Source: Streptomyces sp. NRRL B-1347 (GTDB lineage: Bacteria > Actinomycetota > Actinomycetes > Streptomycetales > Streptomycetaceae). From it: 64,000 bases of DNA. This document shows, piece after piece, positions 27,512-36,524 of this stretch. The stretch spans positions 1 through 64,000 of the forward strand of contig NZ_JOJM01000030.1 of NCBI RefSeq assembly GCF_000720325.1, read 5' to 3'. How positions within the stretch are numbered: position 1 is the stretch's first letter; each line of letters opens with the position of its first letter. The position numbers were made by a program, and so were the translations under genes. Below the pieces are notes generated by a model that saw only the letters and a program-made list of their open reading frames with translations, searched no databases and was not told the origin of the DNA.

Positions 27512-28771
27512 ATGCCACAGACCAGGGACCGCGCCGTAGTCATCGGCGGCGGATTCGCGGGACTGCTCGCCGCACGCGCCCTCGCCGAGCACTTCGCGAC
27601 GGTCACCGTGATCGAACGCGACCTGCGGACCGATGCCACCCGCCGCCGCGGCGTCCCGCAGTTCCACCACCCCCACGGCCTGCTGCACCGCGGCGCGGAA
27701 GCCCTCGAGATCCTCTTCCCCGGGCTCCGCGCCGAACTGCGAGCACGCGGGGCCGCCACCTTCGACTTCGGCGAGCGGACCCGGATCCTGTTCCCCTCCG
27801 GCTGGGCTCCGGCCGGACCGGTCGGCGTGGACCATCTCGCCTGCAGCAGGCCACTGCTGGACGACGTCCTGCACCGGCGAGTCGGCGTACTGCCGCCGGT
27901 GCGGCAGGTCACCGCCACTGTCCATAGCCTGCTATGGCGCGACGAGCGCGTAGCCGGTGTCCGCGATACGACGGGCGCGGCGCATCCCGCCGAGCTGGTC
28001 GTGGACGCGTCCGGCCGCACCTCGCGGCTGACCGACTGGCTCACCCGAAGCGGCACACCCGTCCCGGCAAGAGCCCACGTCTTCGCCGGTCTCACCTACG
28101 TCACCCGGGCCTACGAGGACACACTCGACCAGGACTGGCACATGTCCACCGAGATGACCTACGCCCCCACGATCCGCCACGGCTGCCTCATCCAGCGCGT
28201 CGAGGCAGACCGGGTGCTCCTCACCCTGATCGGGGCGGACGGAGTGCGTCCCCCGTACGACACCGACGGCTTCGAGGAGTACGCCGCGACGCTGCGCAGC
28301 TCCCACCCACTGGACGTGATCAAAACCTGCGCGCCGCTCGGCCGCACCTACCGCTACGGCGGCCTGCACAACCACTGGAACCCCTACCACCACATGCGCG
28401 ACTGGCCGGACGGACTCATCGCGCTGGGCGACGCCGTGGCCGCCCTCAACCCGATCTACGGACACGGCCTGACCGTCGCCGCGCTCGAAGCCCTGGCCCT
28501 GCGCGACCTACTCGCACAGAACCCGGGCCGCGGCCTCACACGCCGCTTCCAGCGCACGGCCGCCGACATCATCCGCGTGCCGTGGCTGCTCGCCAGCCGC
28601 TCAGACGCAGCCTGGCGACCGCACACCCAACGCCCCTCGGTCCGCCTCACCAACTGGGCGCTGCGCCGCCGTCTGAGCCGGGTGCCGGACCACCCCGGGC
28701 TCTACCGCAAGGTGGTGACTGTACAGAACCTGCTCGCACATCCGGCGACGCTCGCGTCCCCCTGGCCATGA
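27512..28771 (+). CDS. FAD-dependent oxidoreductase of the polyketide operon
   Basis: This 419-residue flavoprotein opens with AVVIGGGFAGLLAARALAEHF, an FAD-binding GxGxxG region, continues with GVPQFHHPHGLLHRGAEALEILFPGL, typical of actinobacterial hydroxylase-like FAD proteins encoded in natural product clusters, and has the second FAD motif GLIALGDAVAALNPIYGHGLTVAALEALAL. It probably oxidises or epoxidises the polyketide or a tailoring intermediate. It follows the AveC-like gene after 30 bases, with GGGAGG before the ATG, and closes the operon. Confidence 0.88.
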   Translation: MPQTRDRAVVIGGGFAGLLAARALAEHFATVTVIERDLRTDATRRRGVPQFHHPHGLLHRGAEALEILFPGLRAELRARGAATFDFGERTRILFPSGWAPAGPVGVDHLACSRPLLDDVLHRRVGVLPPVRQVTATVHSLLWRDERVAGVRDTTGAAHPAELVVDASGRTSRLTDWLTRSGTPVPARAHVFAGLTYVTRAYEDTLDQDWHMSTEMTYAPTIRHGCLIQRVEADRVLLTLIGADGVRPPYDTDGFEEYAATLRSSHPLDVIKTCAPLGRTYRYGGLHNHWNPYHHMRDWPDGLIALGDAVAALNPIYGHGLTVAALEALALRDLLAQNPGRGLTRRFQRTAADIIRVPWLLASRSDAAWRPHTQRPSVRLTNWALRRRLSRVPDHPGLYRKVVTVQNLLAHPATLASPWP

Positions 28772-29027
28772 CAAGCGGTCCCGGCCAGGATCGGGACTGG
28801 TGCGGGCGGCTCCGGGGAGTTCGTTGTGGCCGACGATGTGCTCGCGATTGTCCACCGCGGCAACGTGTACGTCCTGTCACGCACCTCGCTGGAACTGGAG
28901 GAGCAGCGGACACGACAGCGCCGCAAGCTTGCGGTACTCGGCGACGCGTGGGGCAGCCGAGCCCCGGCACTGACCGTAGCCCCAAGCGAGCCAGCCATCG
29001 CTCGTGAGCTTTGGCCACGGAATCTGA

Positions 29028-29947
29028 GATCCTGCCCTGGCGTCTCGTGGCCCGAGCGGGTCGCGGTGCCGTCTCTCCCCGTGCTGCCTGCAGAAGCTGG
29101 CCGCGTACCTGGAGCAGGGTCCGGCCGCGCACGGCTGGGTGGAGGACCAGGTGTGGACCGCCGGCCGGGTGGCCACGCTGATCGGCAGGAAGTTCCACGT
29201 CTCTCACAGCGTCTCGGGCGCCACGCGGTTGATGCACCGGCTCGGTTTCTCGCCGCAGGTGCCTACGCGGAGGGCCGCGGAGCGCGACGAGCAGGCCGTG
29301 ACGGTGTGGAAGGAGGTGACCTGTGCCGGGGTGAAAGAGCCCGGGCGGCCTGCGGGGGCTGCCTCTGCTTCGAGGACGAGGCAGGCTTCACCCGCCGTCC
29401 GCTCAGGGGACGCACCTGGGGCCGGCGCGGCGTGACGCCGGTCGTGACGGTCAGCGGCCGACGCCCGGGACGGCTGTCGGTGGCCGGATTGATCGCGATG
29501 CGGCCCGGCTCCCGGCCCCGGCTGTGCCACCGCCTGCGCACTCACCCCGCGGGCAGGGGAAAGCGCCGCAGCTTGGGCGAGCGCGACTTCCTCGCGCTGA
29601 TCGACGGCACCCACCAGCTCGTCAAGGCACCGATCGTGCTGGTGTGGGACCGGCTCAACACCCCCATCTCCCGCAGGATGCGCAAGCTGATCGCCGAACG
29701 TGAGTGGCTGATGATGTTCCTACTGCCCGCCTACTCACCCGACCTCAACCCGGTCGAAGGCGTGTGGGCGCACGTCAAACGCAGCCTGGCCAACCTGGCC
29801 GTCGTCACCCTGGACCGCCTGGAGACACTCGTCCGCAACCGGCTCAAACGCCTCCAGTACCGGCCCGGCACCCTCAACGGCTTCATCACCGGAACTGGCC
29901 GCGACCTCGACGCGCTTCCGGCCATCAGCTTGCCCCTTCTTCGGTGA
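29028..29947 (+). pseudogene. IS630-family transposase remnant, 5'-truncated and frameshifted
   Basis: Reading starts in one frame (ALASRGPSGS, LAAYLEQGPAAHGWVEDQVW, VATLIGRKFHVSHSVSG) and shifts back by one base near 29349 to CFEDEAGFTRRPLRGRTWGRRGVTPVV, IVLVWDRLN and FLLPAYSPDLNPVEGVWAHVKRSL, the DDE domain with D, D and E visible. A stop at 29025 and missing helix-turn-helix residues show loss of the 5' end. The shift is at the same position as in the copy at 44.6-45.7 kb. The preceding gap (28772-29027) holds only an open frame from GTG 28826 without ribosome site. Confidence 0.8.
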
Positions 29948-30439
29948 ACTCTCCTCGAGCCCACCTCTCAAGCAGCGAGAACGCCGCCCAAGTGGCCTTG
30001 TTCGCCGAGAACGAGCAGCACATGCTCTCCGCTTCGGGAGGCGCTCCGGTCGGTGACTGTTCACTGTCGGCCCGTGGCATATGAGCGGCGGTCGACGGTG
30101 CGCCCGATCAGGATGCCAGCGAGTCCTTCACAGGCGGTATTACTGCATAATCTGCGCAAAATTGAAGTTATTTCTCTTTTCATCCTGTTTTGTTCCAAAG
30201 GTGACTATGCCAATGCCATACTGCGGACACGGCGCAGGAGGCCCAACTCCGGTGACGCTGATGCACGTTGGATCCCGTCGTGGCCCAGTCCCCGCTCGGC
30301 GACGAGCAGCCCAGGCGCGATCCCTGACTCTGTTCTCCGCCGTTGGCCCGATCCGTCGTAGCGATTCCGCATCGCTGCGGATGTCCAGGGATTCTTCGTT
30401 CCCACCGCCACGATGCGGACACGGGAAGGAGACATCGTC
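29948..30439. other. Non-coding gap with an AT-rich island
   Basis: No gene is supported here. A stretch of about 80 bases at 30135-30215 is strikingly AT-rich (ATAATCTGCGCAAAATTGAAG, then TTATTTCTCTTTTCATCCTG) compared with its surroundings. It could be a promoter/upstream region for the secreted protein at 30440, or foreign DNA left by the adjacent insertion sequence. Confidence 0.4.
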
Positions 30440-31345
30440 ATGTCCTTCACTACACACCCCCGCTCACCGCACCGAAGACTGCCCTACCGGCTGACCGTCC
30501 TGGTCTCCGTGACGGCGCTGGCCCTGTACGGCATGCTCGCCGTGGCCAGCTCCGCTCAGGCGTCCGCCGCCACAGCGAGAGCGGCCCAGGCTCTGGGAAT
30601 CAACGTGGCGAAGTTGGCGTCGCCGACCACGGTCTCGGCCCCCGGCGAGACGGTGACGTACTCGTACCTGGTGACCAACGACGGCGACGAGCCCCTGACC
30701 AATGTGGTGGTCACGGATACGTTCACCGCCCCCGCGGGCCCGCCGGTCACCGTCACCTGTCCGCAGAGCACGCTGGGTCCGCTCGGTGACACCTTCACCG
30801 ACACCGTGACCGTCACCAACAACGGCCCCGGCAGCGCCTCCTCGGTCACCACCTCCGTCACCTACACGGGCACCGCCGCCACCGTGGGCTCCGCGACCGC
30901 CAGCCAGGGCACCTGCGCGCCCAGCGGCTCCACGGTGAACTGCACCCTCGGCTCCCTGGCCAACGGCGCCTCGGCCACAGTGGAAATCACCGTCGAACCC
31001 GCGGCGACCGGCACGGTCACCACGACCGCCACCACCAGCGCCACCGAAAACGACCCGGTACCCGGCAACAACGACGCCACCGAGTCCACCACCGTCAACA
31101 ACGCCAACGGCTGCACCATCACCGGCACCTCCGGCAGCGAAACGATCACCGGCACCAACGGCAGCGACGTGATCTGCGCACTCGGCGGCAACGACACCGT
31201 CCACGCCGACAACGGCGACGACACCGTCTACGGCGGCAACGGCAACGACACCATCCACGCAGGAACCGGCGACGACACCGCCGACGGCGGCAGCGGCACC
31301 GACACCTGTCCCGGCACCGAACACCCCACCAGCTGCACCGCATAG
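30440..31345 (+). CDS. Secreted DUF11-repeat protein with RTX-like calcium-binding tail
   Basis: The 301-residue protein has a long signal peptide (YRLTVLVSVTALALYGMLAVASSAQASA), then one to two DUF11-type beta domains (SPTTVSAPGETVTYSYLVTNDGDEPLTNVVVTDTF; TVTVTNNGPGSASSVTTSVTY) and a C-terminal tail of GGxGxD-like nonapeptides (GGNDTVHADNGDDTVYGGNGNDTIHAGTGDDTADGG). DUF11 domains are wall or surface adhesion-type modules; the nonapeptides normally bind calcium and fold outside the cell. No sortase motif is seen. GAAGGA precedes the ATG. It ends at a hairpin shared with a convergent gene. Confidence 0.85.
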   Translation: MSFTTHPRSPHRRLPYRLTVLVSVTALALYGMLAVASSAQASAATARAAQALGINVAKLASPTTVSAPGETVTYSYLVTNDGDEPLTNVVVTDTFTAPAGPPVTVTCPQSTLGPLGDTFTDTVTVTNNGPGSASSVTTSVTYTGTAATVGSATASQGTCAPSGSTVNCTLGSLANGASATVEITVEPAATGTVTTTATTSATENDPVPGNNDATESTTVNNANGCTITGTSGSETITGTNGSDVICALGGNDTVHADNGDDTVYGGNGNDTIHAGTGDDTADGGSGTDTCPGTEHPTSCTA

Positions 31346-31373
31346 AACCACCCGCACCACAGCCACACCACCA

Positions 31374-31406
31374 CTGCAGCCGACCGAACCCACCGGCCGG
31401 CTGCAG
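31374..31406. terminator. Terminator hairpin between convergent genes
   Basis: Arms CTGCAGCCGACC (31374-31385) and GGCCGGCTGCAG (31395-31406) pair at 11 of 12 positions around a 9-base loop, 29 bases past the secreted protein stop. Confidence 0.6.
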
Positions 31407-31503
31407 CCACGAATCCGCGCACGCCGCATTTCGTCGTAACCGCACGCAAGAGCGCTCACGACAAGGTTCGGAGAGCGCCATCACTCCGGTTCACACCCTG
31501 CCC

Positions 31504-31866
31504 TTACATGTAGGCGAGGACGATTCGACTGTCTTGCTTGGTGATGCCGTGCCCTGTAGGCAGGTCGGATTCCGGCATCGTGACAGGGCGCACGCTCAAC
31601 GGCGGCACCGCGGTGCGGTCCCCGCTCCAAGCCGCAATGTGGGCGGCGTCGCTCATCAGGCGCCGCGGCGTCTTCATCTCGAAGTTGTCGAACAGATGGC
31701 GCACGCAGTAGCCGCACTCCAGGGGGCACCCGACGATCCAGTTCAGCGACAGCCCCGACTTGCGGTACTCGATCACGTCGGCGAGCTCCGGCTTGAGCAC
31801 GCCGATCTGCTCCGTGGTCAGGATGGGCAGCGCACGCCGGGTGCCGGTCTGGGGTGTGCTGGTCAT
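31504..31866 (-). pseudogene. Radical SAM protein, C-terminally truncated
   Basis: Only 120 residues remain. LNWIVGCPLECGYCVRHLFDNFEMKTPRRLMSD contains the CxxxCxxC motif that binds the radical-SAM 4Fe-4S cluster, but the rest of the TIM barrel is missing and the C-terminal ~35 residues are unlike the family. It overlaps the upstream ndk-like stop (ATGA), so it was the last gene of a three-gene operon. A truncated protein of this kind should not be active. Confidence 0.7.
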
Positions 31867-32444
31867 CAGGAGTCCCCCTTCAAAGGGTGGGAGGTCATCG
31901 TGGGCTGGTGGGGTGTGCAGCACGGGGGTGTGAGGAGCTGGTTGAGCCGGGCGCCGTACCAGGTGCCGAAGTCCCGGCGGGCGGCTGCGGGATCGTCGGA
32001 GGTGTGGACGAGGTTGCGGACCAGGCGCTGTTCGGCGCGGGCCACGGCCAGGCTGTCGTGGCCGAGGTCGCCGCGGAGCGTGCCGGGCACGGCCATGGTG
32101 GGGTCGGTGTGCCCGACGAGCTGCCGTAGCCGGGCGTGCAGGTCCCGCTCGCCGTGGGCGAGCGCCACCGACCCGGCGGTGCGCGAACGCCGTGTCCAGC
32201 AGAGCGGGAAGGTCCCCCGGGCCCGCTTGGCGTCGGTGAGCAGGTCGCGGTAGACGACGTGCGCCTGCCAGGGCTCGGCCACCATGTCCCGCCGCTCCGA
32301 CACGGTGATCCCGGCATCGCTGATCCGGGCCAGCACCGTCTCGACCAGGCTCCGTTCGACCGCGTCCGGCTTGCACAGGATGACCGCCCACCGGGCGAAG
32401 TCGGTCCCCTCGACGACCGCGCCGCCGCGCGGACCGGCGCTCAC
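31866..32444 (-). CDS. Nucleoside-diphosphate-kinase-like protein
   Basis: The 192-residue protein contains WAVILCKPDAVERSLVETVLARI (the family's N-terminal KPD motif), PTMAVPGTLRGDLG and NLVHTSDDPAAARRDFGTWYG with the His that is phosphorylated in NDP kinases. It is longer than typical NDK (~140 aa) and the central part is divergent. Start is GTG overlapping the thyA-like stop. In this operon it would supply or use a modified nucleotide; since neighbours are decayed, activity is doubtful. Confidence 0.7.
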   Translation of the reverse strand: MSAGPRGGAVVEGTDFARWAVILCKPDAVERSLVETVLARISDAGITVSERRDMVAEPWQAHVVYRDLLTDAKRARGTFPLCWTRRSRTAGSVALAHGERDLHARLRQLVGHTDPTMAVPGTLRGDLGHDSLAVARAEQRLVRNLVHTSDDPAAARRDFGTWYGARLNQLLTPPCCTPHQPTMTSHPLKGDS

Positions 32445-32956
32445 CGCGGACCCCCGGCCGCCGCGCAGGCCTCCCAGCGGCGGGCGGCCAGCCACCGCAG
32501 CGCCGGATCCAGCGCACCGAGGATGTCCGGGCTGACGGCCACGGTGTGCTCGTGCCGGATCTGCCGGTACAGCTCGAACAGCAGCAGCACCTGCTCGAAA
32601 GGCGAGACCTCCTCGCCGGGTGCCGGGGTGAGCAGGGTGTGCCCGTAGGCCGAGCCGCCCAGGTTCACGCCGTCGGCGGAGCTGGCGCCCATGGACGGGG
32701 CGTAGTAGCCGATCATCTCCAGGTCCCGGCGCCCGGCCAGGTACCACAGGGCCTCGGCGTACTGGAACACCGGATTCGCCCCGCGCGTGGCCAGGTAGGG
32801 CAGGCGCTGGCGGGGATCGGGCAGGCGGAAGGCGACACCGATCACCTCGCGCGCGGGATTCCCGCGCGCGTCGATGCGGTGCTCGTACTGGGTGGTGGCG
32901 AGCCTGAGCAGCGCCAGGTAGGCGTCCTCGACGCTGCGGAAGACAGGCGTATGCAT
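32441..32956 (-). CDS. Thymidylate-synthase-like protein lacking the catalytic half
   Basis: The 171-residue product matches the N-terminal half of ThyA-family enzymes (NPVFQYAEALWYLAGRRDLEMIGYYAPSM, NLGGSAYGHTL), a family that includes dCMP/CMP hydroxymethylases. The part with the catalytic Cys and the nucleotide-binding Asn is absent; an unrelated-looking tail (LYRQIRHEHTVAVSPDILG) follows, suggesting an internal in-frame deletion. GGAG precedes the ATG. First gene of the operon with the ndk-like and radical SAM genes. Confidence 0.6.
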   Translation of the reverse strand: MHTPVFRSVEDAYLALLRLATTQYEHRIDARGNPAREVIGVAFRLPDPRQRLPYLATRGANPVFQYAEALWYLAGRRDLEMIGYYAPSMGASSADGVNLGGSAYGHTLLTPAPGEEVSPFEQVLLLFELYRQIRHEHTVAVSPDILGALDPALRWLAARRWEACAAAGGPR

Positions 32957-33467
32957 GAGGTGACTCCGAAGACAGGCCCGGCCGCGCCGTGCGGCCGGAG
33001 GCAGACTGGGGGCGGTGCGTCCAGGACAGCGCGCACCGGACACGCGTGGAGATCGACTTGCAGACGGTGCACACGAGGTGCGCCAGGTGCGCGGGGCCTT
33101 GACCGCCGCGGCGTCTCGGGCAGGCCCTTCGGTGGCGCCGTCCACCACCGAAGGGTGGGGCGCAACGCCTTGACGGTGGTGTGCTGCGAGGGGTGGTGCC
33201 CTCTCCACCGGCTTGTCTGGTTCCCCCGCCGGTGGAGAGGGCGCGGCCGGCCGCCGTGTCCCCATGTCTGGGCGGCCGGGACGCCCTGGTGTCGCGTCCC
33301 GAAGCGACAGGCGCCGCTTCCTCCGCTGCGACTCGGCGCGCCCGCTGAGGGTGCGGCGCTGCCAGAGGACGGGGGAGCGGAGAGGAAGCCCGCTGGTGGG
33401 CCGCTCGGCGCCATGGGTCCGTCACCTCCACGGCACCGAGCGGCGGTTGAAGGGCCGCTGCCTGCGG
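32957..33467. other. Non-coding gap between two minus-strand operons
   Basis: About 510 bases without a supported gene. It must hold the promoter of the thyA-like operon and contains the strong hairpin at 33198-33242, which is downstream of the STAND regulator gene. Confidence 0.5.
33198..33242. terminator. Strong hairpin terminator
   Basis: A perfect 15-bp stem (GCCCTCTCCACCGGC at 33198-33212 and its complement at 33228-33242) with a 15-base loop, placed after the operon ending at 33468 on the minus strand. Confidence 0.7.
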
Positions 33468-35639
33468 TCAGAGGGCGGGCGAGGCGCGCTCGTCGGGCAG
33501 CGTCTTGAGGAGGTCGGCCAGCTCGTCGGCATCGTGCGCGCTGGAGGTCTGGTAGAGCGCGAGCGCTGCCGTGTAGTAGTCGCGGGCGGCCTCCAGGTCG
33601 TCCTCCCGTGCTGCGAAGTTCCCGCGGACCCGCAGGAGCCGGGCCTGCCCGGACAGGGTGCCGGTGGTGCGGAAGTCGGCCTCGGCCAGGTCGAGCAGAT
33701 CCCGCACCCGAGCCGAGCAGGGGCCATACGGCGGGGCGTAGGCCTCCGCGAGGAGCAGCGCCGCGCGACCTGCGTTGATCAGGTCACCCGCGGCACGGAG
33801 GTCGACGTGGGCGGGGCCCGCGTGGTCGGAGGCCTCGGTCACCCGTCCGTTCTCCAGCTCGATCTGCCCCAGAATGATGCGGGTCAACGCCGTTGCCCGG
33901 CGGTCTCCGATTTCCTGGCGGATCTCCAGGGCCTCGCGCAGCAGGGCTACGGCGGTGACCTGGTCTCCCTGCCCTTTGGCACACAGGGCCATCTCGTGGG
34001 TGGCCTGCCCCTCACTGCGTCGGTCGCCGTCCTCGCGGGCCAGGGCGAAGGCGCGTGTAGCCCACGTGAGGCCGTCGCCGAAACGGCGCAGCCCCCGCAG
34101 CGCGATGACGCCGGTGGTCAGCATCTCCCGCTGTGCCATCCGGTCCCCGCACGCCTCCGCCGCCGCCACGCCCAGGCGGTGCAGTTCGCAGGAGAGTTCG
34201 TGCAGACGCAGGATGTGGAAGCCGGGCCAGGCGGCGTGCACGAGCTGCCAGACCATGGGGTGCCACTGCCGCCGAGCGGCCTCACGCACCATCTGCGCCA
34301 GGTCGTCCATGTGCGCCCCGACCCATAGGCGTGCGCCGCGTTCCTCGTCGCCGTCGCCCTGGCTGAAGTCCACGGGCGGGACGGGGCGTGTCAGGGTGCG
34401 GTCCAGGGTGCGGTGGTGGGGGGTCAGGATTCGTTCGGCGCGCGTGAACGTGGCCAGCAGCCATTCCCCCGTGCCGCGCACAGCGTCTTGGACCGCCTTG
34501 TTGCCGTCCGCCTGCGCGGCGTGCTGTTGGGCGTGGGGGCGGACCTCGTCGTGGAACCTGTAGGACGTGCCGTTGCGGCCGGGCCGATGGCCGAGGGGTT
34601 CCAGGAGGCGGGCGCCGGCGAGGTGGTGCAGGGCGGCGGCCGCCTGGTCGGGGGTGAGGTCGCAGGCGCGGGCGGCGGTATCGGTGTCGAACTCGGTCAG
34701 CGGCACCATGCTCAGCAGCCGGTAGACCCGGCGGGCGGTGTCGTCGGGTAAGCCGTCGCAGGCCTGATCCAGTACGGACGTCACGGTCCGGGGTCCTTCC
34801 GGGCGAAGGGGCGAAGTGCTGGTGTGGGACAGGGCGTGAGCGAGCGTGGAGAGCCCTGCGGTGGAGCGGGTGGAGGCGCTGGTGGCGGCCACGACCAGGG
34901 GCAGGGGCAGATACGCGCAGCGCGCCGCGATCGTCCCGAGGGCAGCGCGCTGGCCGCGGGCCCGGTCTCTGCCGGCGATCCGGGCCATGAGCCGTTCGGC
35001 TGCCGCGGGGTCGAGGGGCTCCAGGTCGTAGGGGAAGGCCCCGTGGGCGTTCAGGGCGTCCAGCGGCTCGCGCGAGGTGGCGACGACCAGGTGTCCCGGA
35101 CCGCCGGGAAGCAGCGCAAGGACCTGGTCGGCGCGGGCGTTGTCCAGCAGGACGCCCAGGCGGCGGCCGTAGCTGGCCGAGCGCCACCAAGCGGCAAGTT
35201 CGTGCACATCGTCGGCGTCCGGGCGGTGGCCCAGCGCGCGCAGGAAGTGCCGCAGCACCCGCCGCACGACGGCCGCCGCGGGCTCCCCGGGCGGGCTGCT
35301 CAGCTCGGCGTACACCTGTCCGTCCGGGCAGTCACCACAGCGGTCGGTCAGCCACTTGGTGGCCAGCCCGGTCTTGCCCACCCCTCCCGGGCCGCTGATG
35401 ACCACAAGGGCCGAGGCATAGTCCGGGCAGGCCTTGGCCGCGTCGCTCAACTCGCGCAGCGCCGACTTCCGGTCCGTCCAGGTCGCGGGAACCGGCAGGA
35501 GCTGCCGGGGCGGCGGAGGCACCACGGGCGCCAGAGCGTGCAGATGGACGGATCCGATCTCCCCGGCCTGAACCACCGGGGCACTGACGGAGGACTGCTG
35601 CAGGTGGTTGCGCGTCGTCCCCGCGCGGCCGCCGCTCAT
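33468..35639 (-). CDS. STAND-type NTPase with TPR repeats, probable regulator
   Basis: The 723-residue protein has a P-loop (VVISGPGGVGKTGLATKWL, ~residue 80), a Walker B-like RLGVLLDNARAD, and the sensor-type LVVATSREPLDAL, as in NB-ARC/STAND ATPases related to AfsR-like regulators. The C-terminal half is helical with TPR-like units (ALAREDGDRRSEGQATHEMALCAKGQGD; AVALLREALEIRQEIGDRRATALTRIILGQIEL). No DNA-binding domain is present at the N-terminus, so it may signal through a partner. It overlaps the DUF5999 gene by four bases. Confidence 0.85.
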   Translation of the reverse strand: MSGGRAGTTRNHLQQSSVSAPVVQAGEIGSVHLHALAPVVPPPPRQLLPVPATWTDRKSALRELSDAAKACPDYASALVVISGPGGVGKTGLATKWLTDRCGDCPDGQVYAELSSPPGEPAAAVVRRVLRHFLRALGHRPDADDVHELAAWWRSASYGRRLGVLLDNARADQVLALLPGGPGHLVVATSREPLDALNAHGAFPYDLEPLDPAAAERLMARIAGRDRARGQRAALGTIAARCAYLPLPLVVAATSASTRSTAGLSTLAHALSHTSTSPLRPEGPRTVTSVLDQACDGLPDDTARRVYRLLSMVPLTEFDTDTAARACDLTPDQAAAALHHLAGARLLEPLGHRPGRNGTSYRFHDEVRPHAQQHAAQADGNKAVQDAVRGTGEWLLATFTRAERILTPHHRTLDRTLTRPVPPVDFSQGDGDEERGARLWVGAHMDDLAQMVREAARRQWHPMVWQLVHAAWPGFHILRLHELSCELHRLGVAAAEACGDRMAQREMLTTGVIALRGLRRFGDGLTWATRAFALAREDGDRRSEGQATHEMALCAKGQGDQVTAVALLREALEIRQEIGDRRATALTRIILGQIELENGRVTEASDHAGPAHVDLRAAGDLINAGRAALLLAEAYAPPYGPCSARVRDLLDLAEADFRTTGTLSGQARLLRVRGNFAAREDDLEAARDYYTAALALYQTSSAHDADELADLLKTLPDERASPAL

Positions 35640-35836
35640 GCCGCCACCTTGCGGGTGTCGGTGGGCCGGTGCGGAGCGACGACCTCTCCATTGGGCAGCA
35701 GCTCACCGGTGTCCTCGAAGACCAGGACCCCGTTGCACAGCAGGCTCCAGCCCTGCTCCGGGTGGTGCGCCACCAGGAGCGCGGCTTCCCGGTCGGTGGC
35801 CTCCGCGGTGGGGCACGGCGGCTGGTGCTCGCACAT
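35636..35836 (-). CDS. DUF5999-like small protein
   Basis: The 66-residue protein MCEHQPPCPTAEATDREA, followed by VAHHPEQGWSLLCNGVLVFEDTGELLPNG, resembles the DUF5999 family of short Streptomyces proteins with a conserved N-terminal CxHxPPC block that could bind a metal. An in-frame ATG at 35926 would add 30 residues with further Cys and His; I prefer 35836 because family members begin MC. Function unknown. It is coupled to the STAND regulator (ATGA overlap). Confidence 0.75.
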   Translation of the reverse strand: MCEHQPPCPTAEATDREAALLVAHHPEQGWSLLCNGVLVFEDTGELLPNGEVVAPHRPTDTRKVAA

Positions 35837-35918
35837 CGTGTCACGGCCCTTCTGCTTATCGGGGAAGCGGCGGCACAGGCGGTGGGCGGCCGCGTACCGG
35901 CCGCAACAGTGTGCGCGG

Positions 35919-36524
35919 CTAGCCATGAGGGCCCTGCAGCACAACCGCGGCCACGTTCCGGTCGCGCAGGCAGTTGTGCCGGGCCCACTGGACGTTGCCG
36001 AGCAGGCTGTCGAGCTGCGTCTGTGACAGCGCCCGGCGGTAGGGGTCTACGTCCACGGCCCCCTCTGCGCCGGGCTGCCCATCGGCGACCGGAGTGAGGA
36101 TGTACAGGGCTCCGTCGCGCGTCAGCCAGCGGGCGACGTCGGTGAGGAACCGCGCGACGTCGAAGTACGCCAGGGAGAAGCGGCAGGTGACCAGGTCCAG
36201 ACTCCGGGGCGACAAGCTCGTCGGAATCGAGTCGCCGTTGACGTCGTAGGACTTGTACGCCATCGCGGGATGCTCCTGGAGCCGGGCCTGGCGCAGCGCC
36301 TCGGGAGAGTAGTCGTAGCCGGTGACACGCGCGGCGCCCCACTGGGCGAGCTGGCGAGTCCACTTACCCGTGCCGCACCCGAGGTCGGCCACCCGCAGTC
36401 CTCGCGCGCTGGGCGCCATCAGCAGGAACCGCTCCAGCTCCTTCTGGCTCGGCAACACATCCCCACGACCGGTCGTGTATCGGTAATCCCAGGCTGCTGG
36501 GGTGATTTGCGTGCGATAGGTCAT
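35919..36524 (-). CDS. Class I SAM-dependent methyltransferase
   Basis: The 201-residue protein contains LRVADLGCGTGKWTRQLAQWG (SAM loop), VTGYDYSPEALRQARLQ, and LDLVTCRFSLAYFDVARFLTDVARWL. The ATG has GGGGGG upstream and overlaps the stop of the 64-codon gene before it (ATGA), so the two are translated together. Substrate unknown. Confidence 0.88.
   Translation of the reverse strand: MTYRTQITPAAWDYRYTTGRGDVLPSQKELERFLLMAPSARGLRVADLGCGTGKWTRQLAQWGAARVTGYDYSPEALRQARLQEHPAMAYKSYDVNGDSIPTSLSPRSLDLVTCRFSLAYFDVARFLTDVARWLTRDGALYILTPVADGQPGAEGAVDVDPYRRALSQTQLDSLLGNVQWARHNCLRDRNVAAVVLQGPHG

Noticed and set aside
34824..36026. 400-codon plus-strand frame opposite the STAND regulator
   Set aside because: Antisense to the P-loop domain; low-complexity composition.
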